From Antedon mediterranea (lineage: Eukaryota; Echinodermata; Crinoidea; Comatulida; Antedonidae), in the NCBI RefSeq assembly GCF_964355755.1, contig NC_092672.1, positions 24,922,501-24,986,500 on the forward strand: a DNA stretch of 64,000 nt, in the 5' to 3' direction. Under the pieces are notes generated by a model. It did not search any database. It was not told where the DNA came from and worked only from the letters and a program-made list of their open reading frames with translations. This document shows, one piece after another, positions 35,285-45,737 of this stretch; within the stretch, counting starts at the first letter, position 1, and each line of letters starts with the position of its first letter. Position numbers and translations under genes: made by a program.

Positions 35285-35568
35285 ATAGAAAAGACAGTTT
35301 CCTACCAAACACTCTGTTCGATGCCATAGAGAACATTAATGTGCCACAGGGACTCTTGTGTCTTCCAAGGTCTTTTATAGCAGCCACACAGATGGCTATG
35401 CAAAAGGAATATAAATCTACCATGAAGAAATTACATCCCCACGTGACACCGGAGCTCATACAAGAATATGCTACATTCACTCCATCGGACATTCTGAACG
35501 ACATACGCATTTCTGAAAGGTTCTGTCTAAAGACAGCCATTCTTTTCTTGTTATTCGGCCGACTTTGA
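35281..35568 (+). CDS. Unassigned ORF, 95 codons (coding-like), overlapping the previous frame
   Basis: Starts MNRKDSFLPNTLFDAIENIN and continues with PQGLLCLPRSFIAATQMAMQ, LHPHVTPELIQEYATFTPSD, ending LLFGRL. Overlaps the upstream frame by ATGA. The composition favours this frame over a longer minus-strand frame (35211-35726), which is Arg/Ser/Cys-rich in the way of an antisense shadow. The function is not recognised. It is either a separate overlapping gene or the continuation of the same protein after a frameshift. Confidence 0.4.
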   Translation: MNRKDSFLPNTLFDAIENINVPQGLLCLPRSFIAATQMAMQKEYKSTMKKLHPHVTPELIQEYATFTPSDILNDIRISERFCLKTAILFLLFGRL

Positions 35569-35761
35569 CATTCGATAGAACGTGAAAATCCCTTTATATG
35601 CTGGGATGAGGAACATAACCGACTTGAGGAGGAGCCAGCGTTCGTTTTCCGTTTTTTTTTTATAATTTGTACTTCAGCATTGTTGAAACATAGCTTCCGT
35701 GCTTTCCTCACATATATAATAAACATATACCTAATAATAGTTTTTTATAATTTTTGTTTCA

Positions 35762-36013
35762 TTAATGGCTTTCAAAATCATCATAATGACAGAAGATGAA
35801 TGTCGATAGTATTCGACAGAACAGAGTCTTTTTCAATGTACTAAGCAATGTGGGATGGTAAAGAGTTGGAACAGATTTCAAGAGTTTCGTCCTGACGATT
35901 AAGATCGTGTAATGAGTATCCAAGTACCAGTTTCGATTCATGAAGCCTAAAGGATTTTCATGTTTGGCGAGAGTGATGGTAGACTGGTATTTGCCTTCAA
36001 GGACGTCACCATG
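35762..36013 (-). other. Unassigned minus-strand open frame, 84 codons
   Basis: Reads NVHGDVLEGKYQSTITLAKH, then NPLGFMNRNWYLDTHYTILI, ending FCHYDDFESH before TAA. It has no ATG at its start and follows a TAA, so it would have to be an exon or a broken gene. A second minus frame upstream (NFKFLGVSIISPVCK) overlaps its start, which suggests a frameshift. No family recognised. Confidence 0.3.
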
Positions 36014-36417
36014 TACGTTGTAACTTTACAGACGACTTTGAAGAGCACTTTACAAACAGGTGAAATGATGGATACACCAAGAAATTTGAAGTTAAGTCAA
36101 CGCTTTTGCTAAACACCTGTTATCGTGCCAGGGAGTGATTTACGGCAGCGAAATCTGTCAACCGATGTTGTTTGGACAGTATGTAGCCGAACGTTCATCT
36201 ATAAAATTGACCATGAAACGGCAAAAGATAATCGCTCACGTAAACGGCATGCAAATATTTGCTTGGAGAATGCTACCAAACCGAGTCGTTGAAGGCTGTC
36301 AGGATGCATGTGTTCTCTGCAAAATGTATCATGCTTCACAAAGAAGATAGCGTTATTCCATCCATAATCCGTACACGTTACCTACATCTTTAATAAGTCG
36401 TTTGTTATACACAGTTC
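36014..36417 (+). other. Unassigned coding-like segment with a Cys-x2-Cys motif
   Basis: 36135-36350 reads IYGSEICQPMLFGQYVAERS, then GMQIFAWRMLPNRVVEGCQD followed by ACVLCKMYH. A second frame over the same bases (VPGSDLRQRNLSTDVVWTVC) is also open, so the coding frame is unsure. Just after CKMYH, a 2-base deletion relative to the inverse copy at 31796-31885 moves the frame out of LHKEDSVIPSIIRT. This copy therefore probably lost its frame recently. The inverse duplication 36330-36417 / 31796-31885 links it to the CPSC-containing frame at 31566. Confidence 0.35.
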
Positions 36418-36419
36418 AT

Positions 36420-36760
36420 TGTTGCTATATTATTATTCATGGAGAGCACTCCCGGATCACTTCATTATTTCTTATACTGTAGTATATTTTGAAACAATTT
36501 TAAATAATACAATGTTTAACCAGGTTTTATATTGTTTCTATATATTTGGTATTAATGAAAATAATGTATTTGTTATGTATATTGGAAAAAATATATAAAA
36601 AGAAATATGATTTACAATATTATTTAAATTATTTGTACTGTTTATAATTTGACACACGCACAGACGCAGACGCAGATGGGTAAACTTTTTCTTTGATTAG
36701 AAGAATTAAATATTGGATTTGATATATAATAATTCTAATTTTTGTTAATTATAATCACAG
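36420..36760 (+). repeat. Diverged third copy of the segmental repeat's first half
   Basis: Similar in order to 37020-37330 and 32130-32480: CCATTGTT/TCATTGTT, GAGAGCAC or GAGCACAC, AATACAATGTTTAACCAG, CGCACAGACGCAGACGCAGA, TTTGATTAGAAG, GATATATAATAATTCTAATT. It is more diverged than the other two and lacks the first-exon part. Confidence 0.65.
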
Positions 36761-37094
36761 ACAAAATGAGATTTTAGGCTATAGTAATCATTCATAATAC
36801 CGTAAGCACATTTGTCATAAATGTAGGCCATACAACATTGGAATGTCGGTCCTTGACTCGCTACGGATTACCGTAGGTTAGAGCCTGTTTACACGACGTA
36901 TGGGCGTAAGCCATGGCGTACGCATTGCGTAGCCTACGCCTTGCGTGTGAAGGCATTTACTACGCCACGTTCGTGGCGTTAGATAACGAGCCTAACGCTG
37001 TGTCGTTTGTTCAACAGTCCATTGTTTCTTGATAATTTATTTATTCAGAGCACACCGGAACACTTTTTTTATAAAGTATATTTCTAAACATTTT

Positions 37095-37858
37095 TATATA
37101 ATACAATTTTTAATAACCAGATTATATATTTTTTATATTTTGTAATGACCAATTGATAATTATTTAATTTGTAGGCCTATATTGGACAAAATAAAAATAA
37201 AATATATTTGACATATTATTATTTGATATAATTTAACGTACGCACATAAAGAGACGCAGACAACTAAATTTTACTTTGATTAGAAGTAATAATTGTTTAT
37301 TTGATTTGATATAATAATTCTAATATTTGCTACGTCTACTCTAAGACCCGTAAGGTCCGTATTAATGACTGGACTATCTCTGGATTTAGTCTGGACAATC
37401 TTTAGTCCTGGACTAAACAAGTATTAAAATCGGCAAAAGATAATCATGAATACGGGCCAATGTGATTGTGGCCTACACTATGCAGTCATTCACAGTACGC
37501 ATTAACAACAGTCACTGATCGTTTTATATTTTAGTACATATAGATATAGATATCACATACCAGTTCATAAATCACATTTAGTCCAAAAATATCATAAACA
37601 GCAACTACAAATATATTAATAAACAACTTCACTTAACAGGTTTGCCTCATTATTTAAGCCCTTAATTTCAAAACTGAACTTGTCATGGCACACAACAAAG
37701 CGGCAAGTACGCCACCAATATTTTGGAACGTAAGTGATAACAGTTATCAGACATTCAAACACTCTCCGTTTATTTAAGTGTTGATATACTATTTGTTAGC
37801 AAAGTACGTGTATTTAGAAGTGATAGTGAGTTTACAGTAGGCCTGTAAAGATGGCCTA
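37095..37858 (+). repeat. Segmental repeat copy 2, containing the conserved short first exon
   Basis: Near-identical to 32255-33054, with small indels (for example a 20-bp gap near 37600). The exon-like ATG plus 14 codons and GTAAGT donor sit at 37685-37729. Beyond GATGGCCTAT at 37858 the two copies diverge completely, as copy 1 is followed there by the LINE. Confidence 0.75.
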
Positions 37859-38002
37859 TGATTGTGTAAATGCTATTTTAGGAAACAAATGGAAACTTTA
37901 TGTCTGTTCTGTTATACTAGTAGGCCTACTTTAACTAAAATCATTGGTAATGTTTGTCTTGCTAAAAGATGTTGCTAGTAGGGCCTACTAGTAGTTGTAC
38001 TC

Positions 38003-38287
38003 AAAGATGTATTGTCCCACAAAAACATGAAAAATGAAGATTAATTAAATCAGACTAATAAAGTTAATCAATTCTGTAGGAAAAAAAAAATGTTTTCACT
38101 TATAAAATAACATAATAAATAGTTAAATTCAACCAAAAATCCATTGGCTGGCAGCCAATTTGACCATTTTTGCTTAAATACATTTTTTCCAATTTATCCA
38201 AAAGTGGATAACTATCATGTGACATTAAATGGCATATTGAAAAAGTTAAAGTTAAAAATTATTTTTCAGGGGGGACAACACATCTTT
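38003..38287. mobile_element. Second MITE of the AAAGATGTATTGTCCC family
   Basis: AAAGATGTATTGTCCC (38003) mirrors GGGACAACACATCTTT (38272-38287). It shares ends with 18003-18543 but has a shorter, different interior (285 bp). Confidence 0.7.
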
Positions 38288-39493
38288 AAACGAAATTTCC
38301 TAGGTTTAATCAATTTAGTAGGCCTAGTAGCCTATGGTCGCAATAAAGTGTATTTTGATTGTATGAGCATTAAGCGATTGATTATTCAAACTTTCGCTTG
38401 TCATTTAATTTAATTTAATTGTCATTTAATATTTAATTTTAATTGGTTAAAACAACGAAAGGAATGTGCTCACCCGCACAACTAACGTATGCACTATTTT
38501 CTATAAATCGATAACAGGCCTATTAGAAGTAAAATAGGCATACAACTTATTTTTCTAAGCATGCAATTTGGGTAAAAATACACACAATTTTTCAATAAAA
38601 ATAGGTAGTCTGTGTAAAAAATAATATAAAAATATATTAGTTGTTAAGGTTTTTTTTAAAAATGTAGGGCTACAATAAAACAATGTTAAAAATTTGATTA
38701 ATTAATATAAGTCATTGCAGTTATTTCCCAGTACGTACTTCTCAAGATCCAGGTCGTAGAATGTAGAGTAAGTATACTCTTCTTCAACAACAGCAGCACA
38801 CGTGTGGCATGATGGCTCATCAAAAAAAGTTCTCAAAATGAAACATGTATTTATATGGGGTGAACATGTTGTTACGTTTGTTACCGGTAATATTTTATGG
38901 TAATTAATAATTTATAGAACAGTGAATGTTAGGAAAAAATGGCGAAATAAATGTAAGGGTACACTCAGCTACTAAACTATAATTACTAAATAAAATAAAT
39001 AAATAATAAATAAACTAAATACTACGTACTAGCTAGGCCTAGCCTAGGCCTAGCTAGGCACAAGTGTCTGTAGGCCTACTTATGTAGGGTGATGTAGGCC
39101 TAAGGCTATACTACTAACTACTTTCTCTAGGCCTAGGCCTAAATACTAAATACTACTAACTAGGCCTAGTGTCTGTCTATAGGCCTGGGCCTACTTATGT
39201 AAGTTGATGTAGGCCTAAGTAAGGCTATACTACTAGACAAAAAGGGTGCTAGAGTAATACATAGGAGGAGGAACAGGTAAGGCTGGACCAGGCCTAGGCC
39301 TAGTACAAGTTAGGCTTATAGCTAGCTAGATACTGTTTAGGCATAGCCTACTAGGATCATCATAATAGCAGTTTTCATACTGGAATTACGGAAAAAGGTT
39401 AAAGGTTTCAAGATGGTTTTAGGCCTGGGGTTAAACCATATAATATTTATATTATAAATAAAGGAAGTAAATTCATTGGTTAGTGTTCATTAA
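38288..39493. other. Intergenic, AGGCCTAG-rich
   Basis: No gene recognised. 39030-39350 is built of overlapping AGGCCTAG/CTAGGC words, including a duplicated stretch with GTAGGCCTA and GGCTATACTACTA (39093 and 39209). Confidence 0.45.
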
Positions 39494-40119
39494 AGACCCC
39501 TTCCCTGCAATTTTGGACGTTTTTTGGAAAATAATACATATATATCACTTTAAAAACATTAAACCATGTCATTTCTTGTCTTAAATGTACGTTTTATGGT
39601 AAATTATGATAAAAAGTGAGAAACAATGCACTACCTAAGTAGCTCGCGGCGATCGACCTCTCATGGACGGTCTTAGGCCTAGCCTAGCTAGGCTTAGTTT
39701 TGTAGGCCTAGCTGGTAAACATCGGTAACGTACGAACATCGTACGCGAGCTATATACCTAGCCTGACGTTGTATAGTTGCTGCATTAATTGTCTTTCTAT
39801 TTTTGCCAGACTCCGTTGATACAAATTGGGGAAAACCCGGTATTTTCGCTGAAAAGTTAGGAGTCTTCCATTTGTTTTGGCCTCACGATCGATCGAAAAG
39901 TGGGCGAATTACAGGTGAAAAACAAAAATATCAATCCGCGCGCAATGCATTTTGGGATTTATAGCGGGCCGCTATAATTATTAGAATCGGCTTATTTTTC
40001 ACATTTTTAACCGTTTAAAGACGAAAAAAGTTATCGCAATAGGACCATATAGTATTATTTTTACATTAAATATAGTTTGTGATCTTAAATTAGATCTAAA
40101 AAACGTAGGGAATGGGGCT
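39494..40119. mobile_element. 626-bp TTAA-flanked MITE, copy 1
   Basis: AGACCCCTTCCCTGCAATTT at the left mirrors, imperfectly, the right end GTAGGGAATGGGGCT. Both ends are flanked by TTAA (39490-39493, 40120-40123). It is almost identical to 62572-63197 with the same length. TTAA flanks suggest piggyBac-type mobilisation. Noncoding, with an AGGCCTAG block inside. Confidence 0.8.
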
Positions 40120-40434
40120 TTAAATATCTTTGTATCAAAATTGATTAAATTCACAGCGTTAATGAATGGTGGCACAGAATAGTTAGCTCTTGTTAAGAAA
40201 GCTAATTGTAATACTTTACTCTCTGTCCAAATTAGCTATTAAATCAAATCAACATCACAGGCAGAATGGCAGAGCATACCAGGTACACACACACACTCAC
40301 ATTTCTATTTTTCTAAGGACACAATTACAACTCCACTCCCAAAGACTTGTAATAAGACTTTGTTTATGTAGAGCATCTTGTGTATATGTTTGTCTTGTGA
40401 ACCTAGCTCTGAGGGTCCCTAATGATCAGCAATT
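40120..40434. other. Pre-insertion flank of the LINE
   Basis: Probably an older retroelement 3' end (CTGAGGGTCCCTAATGATCA then, after the LINE, GCTGGATGGATCACCCTCAT and an A-rich run). Ends with the 14-bp target duplication AATGATCAGCAATT (40421-40434). Confidence 0.4.
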
Positions 40435-43289
40435 TTTTTGTTTTAATCTTATTTGGGTTCATCCCACTTTTATTTTCATACAACTGTTCTCTTTACATAT
40501 ATTTTTCACTATACACTATACATATCATTATATTTACAATGTTTGTTTAATCATCTGTTTACATATACTTATTTAAAGAGTTTTATTCATTTGTTTACAT
40601 ATTATCACATTGATTACATAGCTTCCTCTTTTTAAACACATTATCTGTAACACATTTTCATTAACAAGCATATTTTTTTTCTTACATAGTTGTTTTTGAT
40701 TATTTCATCTACCACATTTTCATTTAACAATGCATATTCTCTGTTATACTCATTACTTACTAAATGTTTACTGTTAACATAATATTGTTCTCATCCTTTA
40801 ACATTAATATTAATATTTTTGTTCTTTAATGTTTACAAAACTTTTATTTCCAGCAGATTATCCTTTTTTTGCATCTATAACTTCTTAAATTTTCATTTAA
40901 CTTTTTTACTTTCTTCTCTTATGTGGATTCATTCCACTTTTTTTTTACTTATTTTCTTTAAAAAAAACTATTTCCATATATTATTTTGTTTATACATACA
41001 TTATCATTTAACCACATTGATTACATAGTTTCCTCTTTTTATACATATTATCTATAACACATTTTCATTAACAAAGCTTATTTTTTCTTACATAGTTGTT
41101 TTTGTTTTTTTTTTCATCTACATGCATATTTATTTCATACAATTATAATACGTTTATGTTTAATAATCCATCCCATGGGTTTGTCCCATTTTATTTTTCT
41201 TTGGATTTATCTATGCAAACATATTTTCATTTAAACAATGCATATTCTCTGTTATACTAATTACTTACTAACTTTTTACTGTTAACATTATATTTTCCTC
41301 ATCCTTTAACATTGATTTTTTGATCTTTAAATGTTTACAAAATTTATTTCCAACAGATTATCCTTTTTTACATCTACAGTATAACCCATCAAAGTTTCAT
41401 TTAACTTTTTTTTTTCTTATGTGGGTTCATTCAATTTTTTTTTACTTATTATTTATTCTATTATTTTTTTATACATACATTATCATTTAACAACATTTAT
41501 GTTTAATGATCCATTAAAAAAATTAGACATTTTTTTTTCTTTTTAACCATTTTATCATTTCAAAATTCCACATGCAGTAAGAATGTGCAAATTACATATA
41601 TATATACCTATAATATGAAAGCTTTGATGAAAACACTTCACCACTTAAACCTAAACCTTCTTATCCTTCATCATTTTTTTATCATCAATCTATAAAAACT
41701 TTTCACATTTTGTCTTTTTGTTTTCAAATCATCAAGGTATACATATTTACAAAACATACAATATAGTAGCAAGAAAAAAAACATAATAGATTCATCATTC
41801 ATGGTATCTCATTTACATATTTTCTTCCTTAATCTGGTTGAGCATATACAGTATACCTGCAGATTTACATATTTCTTATCTTTTTTTCAGATTTAAACAT
41901 TTGTAGGAGATTGATTTTTTTTCTTTTTCCAATAAACTTAATATCTTTACTTTATAAATACAAAATGCTCCTAAAGTGTATAATTTATTTACGTAATTAT
42001 TGTCAGTTTCAAATAAAAGTCTTTTGAAAGAAAAAACAGGAATATGTATGCTTACTGCTCTAATTATTTTGTTTATCTCTCTCCATAAACATTTTACTGT
42101 TATGCACTCTACTAACATATGTTTATCATTCTCAATAACATTGCATGTGTCACAACATGGGGAATTTACAAGTCTCCACCTATGTAATCTTTCATTTGTT
42201 GGCAATATTCTGTGCAACAATTTAAAATTAAAATGTGCTAGTTTTTTTTCTTTAAGACCAGAAACTTTCTTAACCCATATTTTTGTCCATGGCATATTAC
42301 CAAATATGGATTCCCACTTAACCTGTGCCGTAGGCGTAATATATTGAGCATCTATTATGAATCTATATAATTGTCTAGACGTCATATTTAAGACCTTATT
42401 GTTTGTAAATATGTATATCATTTACATTAATGTCATGTGTTGATTTTAAAATACATTTCCATTCTTTTGGAATGGCTTTCAATGTACATGAATATTCACT
42501 GATCCAATTTTGTGTACATCTTAACCTTCTTGTTATCTCTATCGCAGGCTTAAACACATTATTATTTATTACATCATATCTTTTTAAAAACCCTGATCTA
42601 ATCCAGTTACAGTTATATAACGGCTTCTTTTTAATACATATAAACTCATTACCTCATAATGATTGATTAATAATGTCATCATAGCTTATTGGTTCCTTTT
42701 TTAATCTATTATTACAAGCATTAGCTACTGCTATAGACTTAATAACTCAGCTGAGAGGTAAAATGGTGGTACGGATATATTACACGGAACTTTTGATAAA
42801 TTTGAGGTTAATGATTTTGGGCCTTTTTTTTCTATATAAAATGTAGGTAAATATTTCCATTTGGCATCATCGTTTTCATACAGTCTATTGTGCCATTTAA
42901 CTTGGAAAGATATTACCTGAGATCTGAATTCTACCATTTTTAGACCACCTTGACTGTAATTGGCACACATGGTTTTTCTTTTTATTTTCTCTTTCTTAGT
43001 TTCCCAAATGAATTTAAAAATTAATTTATCCACCTCTTTTATTACTTTTTCTGGTACTAGTAAAATGCTGGAATTGTATATAATTTTTGAGAGCGCTAAT
43101 GTTTTTACAATAGTAATTCTTCCAAAAAAAGTGAGGTGTCTTTTCTCCCATGTTTTTAGGGTATTTTCTAATGCGTCTATTTTTTCTTTCCAGTTCTTTT
43201 GATAACAATATTCCTTATCATGTCCAACATAGATACCTAATATCCGAATTGGTGTGGATGTCCAAGAAATGTTACCATGTGTGTCCTGC
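40435..43289 (-). mobile_element. 5'-truncated L1/Tx1-like LINE with a 14-bp target-site duplication
   Basis: The insertion is bounded exactly by AATGATCAGCAATT at 40421-40434 and 43290-43303, and the minus-strand 3' end is an A-rich tail against the left copy. Coding remnants occupy 41876-43289. The 3' UTR (40435-41870) is strongly strand-biased (T/C on the plus strand) and contains internal duplications, for example TGCATATTCTCTGTTATACT at 40731 and 41239. Confidence 0.88.
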
Positions 43290-43291
43290 AA
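41876..43291 (-). pseudogene. L1/Tx1-like ORF2, C-terminal part
   Basis: Frame 1 (43291-42731) reads IRILGIYVGHDKEYCYQKNW, KTWEKRHLTFFGRITIVKTL, FIWETKKEKIKRKTMC and SQGGLKMVEF. A middle piece (about 42665-42430) reads LYNCNWIRSGFLKRYDVINN, then QNWISEYSCTLKAIPKEW. The last frame (42421-41876) has LAHFNFKLLHRILPTNERLH and a C-x2-C-x8-H-x4-C-like motif (CDTCNVIENDKHMLVEC). This is the motif order of the 3755-5366 remnant, but it is a distinct, better preserved family. Only a few frame breaks are needed. It starts directly at the target duplication, so RT and endonuclease were never copied in. Confidence 0.8.
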
Positions 43292-43303
43292 TGATCAGCA
43301 ATT

Positions 43304-43514
43304 GCTGGATGGATCACCCTCATTAAATATGGTTAAAAAAAAATATTAAAAACTGTAAATCAAGAAAAACAACATAAAAAAGTAAGTCACAATGTGTACA
43401 TCATCATCATCATTTCATAGCCTTTGTCAGCTTATTGATCATGTCATCTGGACTGATTTTAATAATATTTGTTTTTCTCTTTTATTCTCTATCTAGAAAA
43501 TCATGGCACTTTCA
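43304..43514. other. Flank right of the LINE
   Basis: A-rich continuation of the pre-insertion sequence, with a CATCATCATCATCAT run at 43401. Confidence 0.4.
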
Positions 43515-43994
43515 ACTTTTAAATCCCAAAAAATAAAAAAAATGTATAGAATTTGTCAAATTTTATATAAATATTTATTAACATAGTAAATAAGTCAATA
43601 CAGTAATTGTGTCATATTTGTTGTGATTGTTTGTTATCCAAACATGATAAATATTTGTATACATTACCTTTTTTTTATACATCATTAATGATCATAACAG
43701 TTTAAATTTGTAACTAACTTTATCATATAGATTTTGCCTCTTTCACTGTAAATGACTTTTAAATCCCAAAAAATAAAAAAAATGTATAGAATTTGTCAAA
43801 TTTTATATAAATATTTATTAACATAGTAAATAAGTCAATACAGTAATTGTGTCATATTTGTTGTGATTGTTTGTTATCCAAACATGATAAATATTTGTAT
43901 ACATTACCTTTTTTTTATACATCATTAATGATCATAACAGTTTAAATTTGTAACTAACTTTATCATATAGATTTTGCCTCTTTCACTGTAAATG
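43515..43994. repeat. Exact 2 x 240-bp tandem duplication
   Basis: 43515-43754 and 43755-43994 appear identical over their whole length, both starting ACTTTTAAATCCCAAAAAAT and ending TTTCACTGTAAATG. The sequence is noncoding. It is either a very recent tandem duplication or an assembly duplication. Confidence 0.92.
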
Positions 43995-44136
43995 AATTGA
44001 TAAAATGCACTTTGTGAAGTGAAACAAATTAATGTAATAAAATTCACTTAATGAAATAAATTAAATCAATAAATTTAAACTCAGATTACAAATACTGCCA
44101 CCAGTGTCCCAACATTTGAGATCACTTCTTTCTTGG

Positions 44137-45734
44137 GGCCTGTTTCTGCTGCATAAAAATAACCGGTTAAAATCGGTGTGAATAAATTAAAATCGGTGTG
44201 AATAAATTAACTCCATTTTCTTGGCAGCAGAAACAGGACAAATTTGTGGTAACCGGTTAAAACGCAGCGCAAAATCACCGGTTAAAAACACCAATTTAAA
44301 TCGGTGTTAGAACGCCGTTTAACCGGTTATCGCTGAGCAATTCTTAGCTGCAACACGAAATAACGGTTATTTGATTGACAGTTGTGACCCCGGGTCAGAT
44401 ACCGTCGCGTACCATGTGTGTTTTCCTTGTGGTTTTGACAGTCGAACGAAGAATTGAACGTGGATGAATGAAAATCACAACATATGTTATTCAGTTGTGG
44501 GGGGGGGGGGGGGGGGGAAGATGTGGGGGAAGATGTGGGGGAAGAGAAAGTGCGGGGAAGTATGGCAGGCAATAGAAAAGATTCACAGATATATAAGAGC
44601 ATTTTTGCGAAAGTAAAAGAGGAATTCGGGGTGGAGTTCCGAACTACCCAAGCTAAACAATTTGAGGCTTCACGCTCGCGAAGGGTAGGCCTATGGTCCT
44701 ATAAACACCAAACGGAAACAAAAGGGACTCAGAATGTTGCAAATACCTACCAAACAAGAATAGATAATGGTTAATTAATTATGAAAACCCAAATTTTATA
44801 GCAAAAATCGTCCGAATTTATGTTAAAAACAATGAATTTAGCAACAAAAACTGAAACCAAACGAGCGTATTTATGGCACGCCATTAGTGCCTTTAATAGG
44901 AGAACAATGAACAATCTGATTGTTTTACATAATATAATTTTTTAGAAAAAGGTTATCAGAGCCTTTGATAATATATTAAATATAATTTTATTAAGCATAG
45001 AAATGTGTTATTATTTATTTAAGTACATAAATATACAAAATAATGTTCAATACTCATTGTTCTATTAAAAGGCACTATGTGCGTGTGATGTTCTATGACT
45101 TGGATACTCTCGTTTGATTTCAGTTTTTGTGGCTAAACTCGTTGTTTTTAACATAAATTTGGACGATTTTTGCTATAAAAGTTGGGTTTTCATAATTAAT
45201 TAACAATTATCTACTCTCGTTTGGTAGGTATTGCAACATTCTGAGTCTTGTTTTTGTTTCCGTTTGATGTTTAGTAGGACCGCGCTCGCAAAAGACAACA
45301 AGTGTTCAGCTCAGGTGGGAAGGGAATTAGGCAAGATAATAATTATCCTAGGCGATCGGGCGCTGCACGACCCTCCCCATGTTATTGAAGGTGCCATGAG
45401 AATTAATGTAAATTAGCGATGGTAAGTAGGCTTTACAAAAAACAAAATTTGTAGACCTGGAGACTGACAACATTTTATTATTTTAACATGTTCGCCGATA
45501 TCACACACGTGTGTACTGAGCGTCGATGTAAACAAACAGCCAACTTACTACTTCCGTCTGAGTGTATTGCATTTTGGGTAATGATGATGTTTTGCTCGAC
45601 GACCACCCATTGTAGATTTAATCGGTTATTTCGGAGCACAAATTGAGCAGAAACGCGGTCTTTGTTATTGTTATCTATTTTTAATCTATTTAAAAATAAC
45701 CGGTTAAATTGCGTTATGCAGCAGAAACAGACCC
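44137..45734. mobile_element. Harbinger-like TIR element with an internal fold-back
   Basis: GGCCTGTTTCTGCTGCATAA (44138) mirrors TTATGCAGCAGAAACAGACC (to ~45733), with AACCGGTTA repeated inside both ends. A frame at 44484-44774 has IYKSIFAKVKEEFGVEFRTT, resembling a Myb/SANT-like helix of Harbinger accessory proteins, but it is truncated. In the middle, about 44690-44930 and 45050-45285 are inverse copies, giving a ~230-bp-arm hairpin. AATACTGCCACCA occurs outside both ends (44091 and 45741), but 30 bp from the left TIR, so the exact edges are unsure. Confidence 0.65.
44499..44517 (+). repeat. G19 homopolymer
   Basis: Nineteen consecutive G, followed by GGGGGAAGA-type repeats to 44558. Could form G-quadruplex. 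The exact length is likely unreliable in the assembly. Confidence 0.8.
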
Positions 45735-45737
45735 TTA

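Noticed and set aside
35211-35726. 171-codon minus-strand gene
   Set aside because: It is the antisense of two plus-strand frames with better protein composition. It is Arg/Cys/Ser-rich without motifs.
32255-37858. LTR retrotransposon with the two ~800-bp direct repeats as LTRs
   Set aside because: No TG...CA ends, primer site, polypurine tract or gag-pol between them. The repeats carry a spliced first exon and a third partial copy exists, so a segmental duplication fits better.
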